64,000 nt of DNA, from NCBI GenBank assembly GCA_026419785.1, contig JAODTK010001588.1, positions 1 to 64,000 on the forward strand, written 5' to 3'. A model generated the notes under the pieces. It ran no database searches, was not told the DNA's origin, and saw only the letters and a list, made by a program, of their open reading frames with translations. The DNA comes from Sclerodactyla briareus. Its lineage: Eukaryota > Echinodermata > Holothuroidea > Dendrochirotida > Sclerodactylidae. A program made the translations under genes and the position numbers. Positions 62,646 to 64,000 of the stretch are shown in pieces; within the stretch, counting starts at the first letter, position 1; each line of letters begins with the position of its first letter.

Positions 62646-63430
62646 AGTTTTACACTCTCAATCTCCATAAAGCGGTATAGGCAATAATCAACATCTTCTG
62701 TCAACCTCCTCAAGTACAATAACCTAAATCGGCTCGTATTACGCCGGAAAAGTTTACTAAAAAATCTCACAAGATGGTGGTCCCACTCACCTCACCGAGG
62801 CAACATTAATGGATAATTAATCTCCAATTGGCCATCGAGAGAGGCTGGATGATCTCGTTTGGAAGGTCCAGAAACATCTTTGCATAGCAAGCAGCCATTT
62901 AATATTACTCAGGGGCCAAATGGTATATATCTGTCAACTGTATGATAGGCCACACAGTTCAACGAACCATCCTCCATATAATTGTCGCATCTGAACTAAA
63001 TTCAGGAAGAGACCTTTGCTATGCGATCGCTTTGCTGTGTGTGTGTGCAAAGTTATTTAGTTATCTTGTATTCTGTCTGAAGACTAAAACAAAGCAAACC
63101 CATGGGAATTTGTCACACAACCTGGGCATGGTGGGATGGGGAGGAATTGCCAGTGGTTATGATGGCATTCAGTTCAGACTCTGTGTTGGCGGCTGCAGGC
63201 TTTAAAGGCAGCGGTCGGGCCACTCGGACTTGGAAAGAATGGCTTAAACTCAAAGCTCTTCCGCAAGCAGATTTGCAAGTAATTGAATGAAGGCATTTTA
63301 AGAATGAAACAAACGATACTTACTTGTTGTATCTCACCTCCTCATTTCAGTAATATAGGATAAAATGAGACAACTCCAGAAATCTTCACCAAAACGTTTC
63401 ACAACATTTGAACATTTGGAATTTCATCCT

Positions 63431-63454
63431 CCCCCCCCCCCCCCCCCCCCCCCC
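63431..63454. repeat. C24 homopolymer
   Basis: Uninterrupted C tract inside the intron before the PLAT exon. Confidence 0.85.
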
Positions 63455-63808
63455 TTCTCCTCCCTATGCTGAAAATATTGACTAAGGGTTCTTTAGAATG
63501 TAATTGGTTTCAATGCTGTCCCTACTGACTTTGGTTGTGGTACAAAACCTTTGTGTATGTAGGTTGCATTCCTGCTGACTGTGATAACATTTTTCATAGC
63601 ATCAAGGGTATGTGTACTGTTTGATCAGTGTGTGCTTTACCTCAAAGAGTAAATTGGAAAAATTGCAAGTCGTTATGGGTAATGGTATACTCCAAGATAA
63701 ATATTTATCTTGTACAGAATGACAGTCCGAGAAGGATAGTTGCTTTCCACATATTTGGGTCATAATAAATACATTATCAATTTTGTTGAATTTTTCTTAT
63801 TGTTGCAG

Positions 63809-63968
63809 AAGGCAAATGGCAAGTGTGGATATCCACCAATGAGAATCCAGCTGCCGGCACCGATGCTACTGTCTATATGGTGGTGTATGGAGGACAGGGG
63901 CAGACAGGACATATCATTCTGGGGCTGGGGATGGATATTTTGAGGCAGGAAATGAGGACGAGTTCACA
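63809..63968 (+). CDS. RP1-like: PLAT/LH2-like domain exon of the RP1-like gene
   Basis: Acceptor TTTTTCTTATTGTTGCAG (ends 63808), donor ACA/GTAAGT after 63968; 160 nt. Entered in phase 1, left in phase 0. Residues include 'GKWQVWISTNENPAAGTDAT', 'VYMVVYGGQGQTGHIILG' and, after one lost base near 63925, 'GDGYFEAGNEDEFTV'. This is the first half of a PLAT (lipoxygenase-homology) beta-sandwich: V-x-I-x-T-x-x-x-x-x-A-G-T-D-A-x-V-x-x-x-x-x-G, then F-x-x-G-x-x-D-x-F-x-V. PLAT domains bind lipids or membrane partners (LOXHD1, polycystins). Same strand and ~1.9 kb from the DC2 exon, so one gene is likely but not shown. The domain should continue beyond the window. LOXHD1-like membership as a separate gene is the alternative. 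Confidence 0.7.
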
Positions 63969-64000
63969 GTAAGTGGTCAGCTGGTAATATATTTATTCAC

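Larger units (their letters stand above)
61865..63808 (+). other. Intron region between DC2 and PLAT exons
   Basis: Exon 2 leaves in phase 0 but the PLAT exon is entered in phase 1, so at least one exon should lie here. The only candidate seen is 63199-63278 (GGCTGCAG acceptor, CAA/GTAATT donor), whose frame does not fit without another indel. Also holds a GACTC repeat and a C tract. Confidence 0.5.

Noticed and set aside
63199..63278. Possible linking exon between DC2 and PLAT exons
   Set aside because: The acceptor lacks a pyrimidine tract, and its leftover phase does not match the PLAT exon without another indel.

Overview
The window is eukaryotic (animal) genomic DNA. Evidence: GT-AG exons split by kilobase introns, abundant microsatellites, minisatellites and dispersed repeats, no operons or bacterial gene density, and one clearly animal gene family (doublecortin-type RP1-like plus a PLAT-type exon). 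Repeat style suggests a marine invertebrate deuterostome, probably an echinoderm; this is inference. The consensus looks indel-rich. Repeat copies differ mostly by single-base gaps, and conserved exons carry five one-base frame breaks in about 1 kb, so ORF lengths here are unreliable and many may be sequencing error.

Layout. 1-8884: a tandem segmental duplication. Positions 1-2766 are repeated at about 6118-8884. Between them, 4732-6092 looks like one exon of about 14 copies of a 93-bp (31-codon) Thr/Asn-rich repeat with a splice acceptor and donor. 8885-14357: mostly unassigned, with dispersed repeats and 'CCCCGACGGGG' palindromes. 14358-16292: a 1.9-kb CAC/CCA tract. 16731-17550: two adjacent copies of a short inverted-repeat transposon; a third is at 60398-60792. 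18991-20484: a ~745-bp tandem duplication. 21100-22800: AGGTCA-rich repeats. 24290-25290 and 39110-40350: inverted copies of one composite repeat with an internal ~200-bp array. 32440-33260 and 41090-42330: arrays of a ~145-bp unit. 34786-37597: a 46-bp minisatellite. 47676-49374: a 37-bp minisatellite. 50805-51426: a hAT-like non-autonomous element. A few possible minus-strand exons (44.5, 45.4, 47.3 and 60.2 kb) have no firm identity.

57747-63968 is the best-supported gene, on the plus strand: one exon with a start codon, doublecortin domain 1 and half of doublecortin domain 2; a second exon completing domain 2; then a PLAT-type exon. This fits an RP1/RP1L1-class microtubule-associated ciliary protein carrying a PLAT module; at least one linking exon is missing from my reconstruction. 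The gene runs off the right edge. The 31-residue repeat exon likewise belongs to a gene whose other exons lie partly left of the window.
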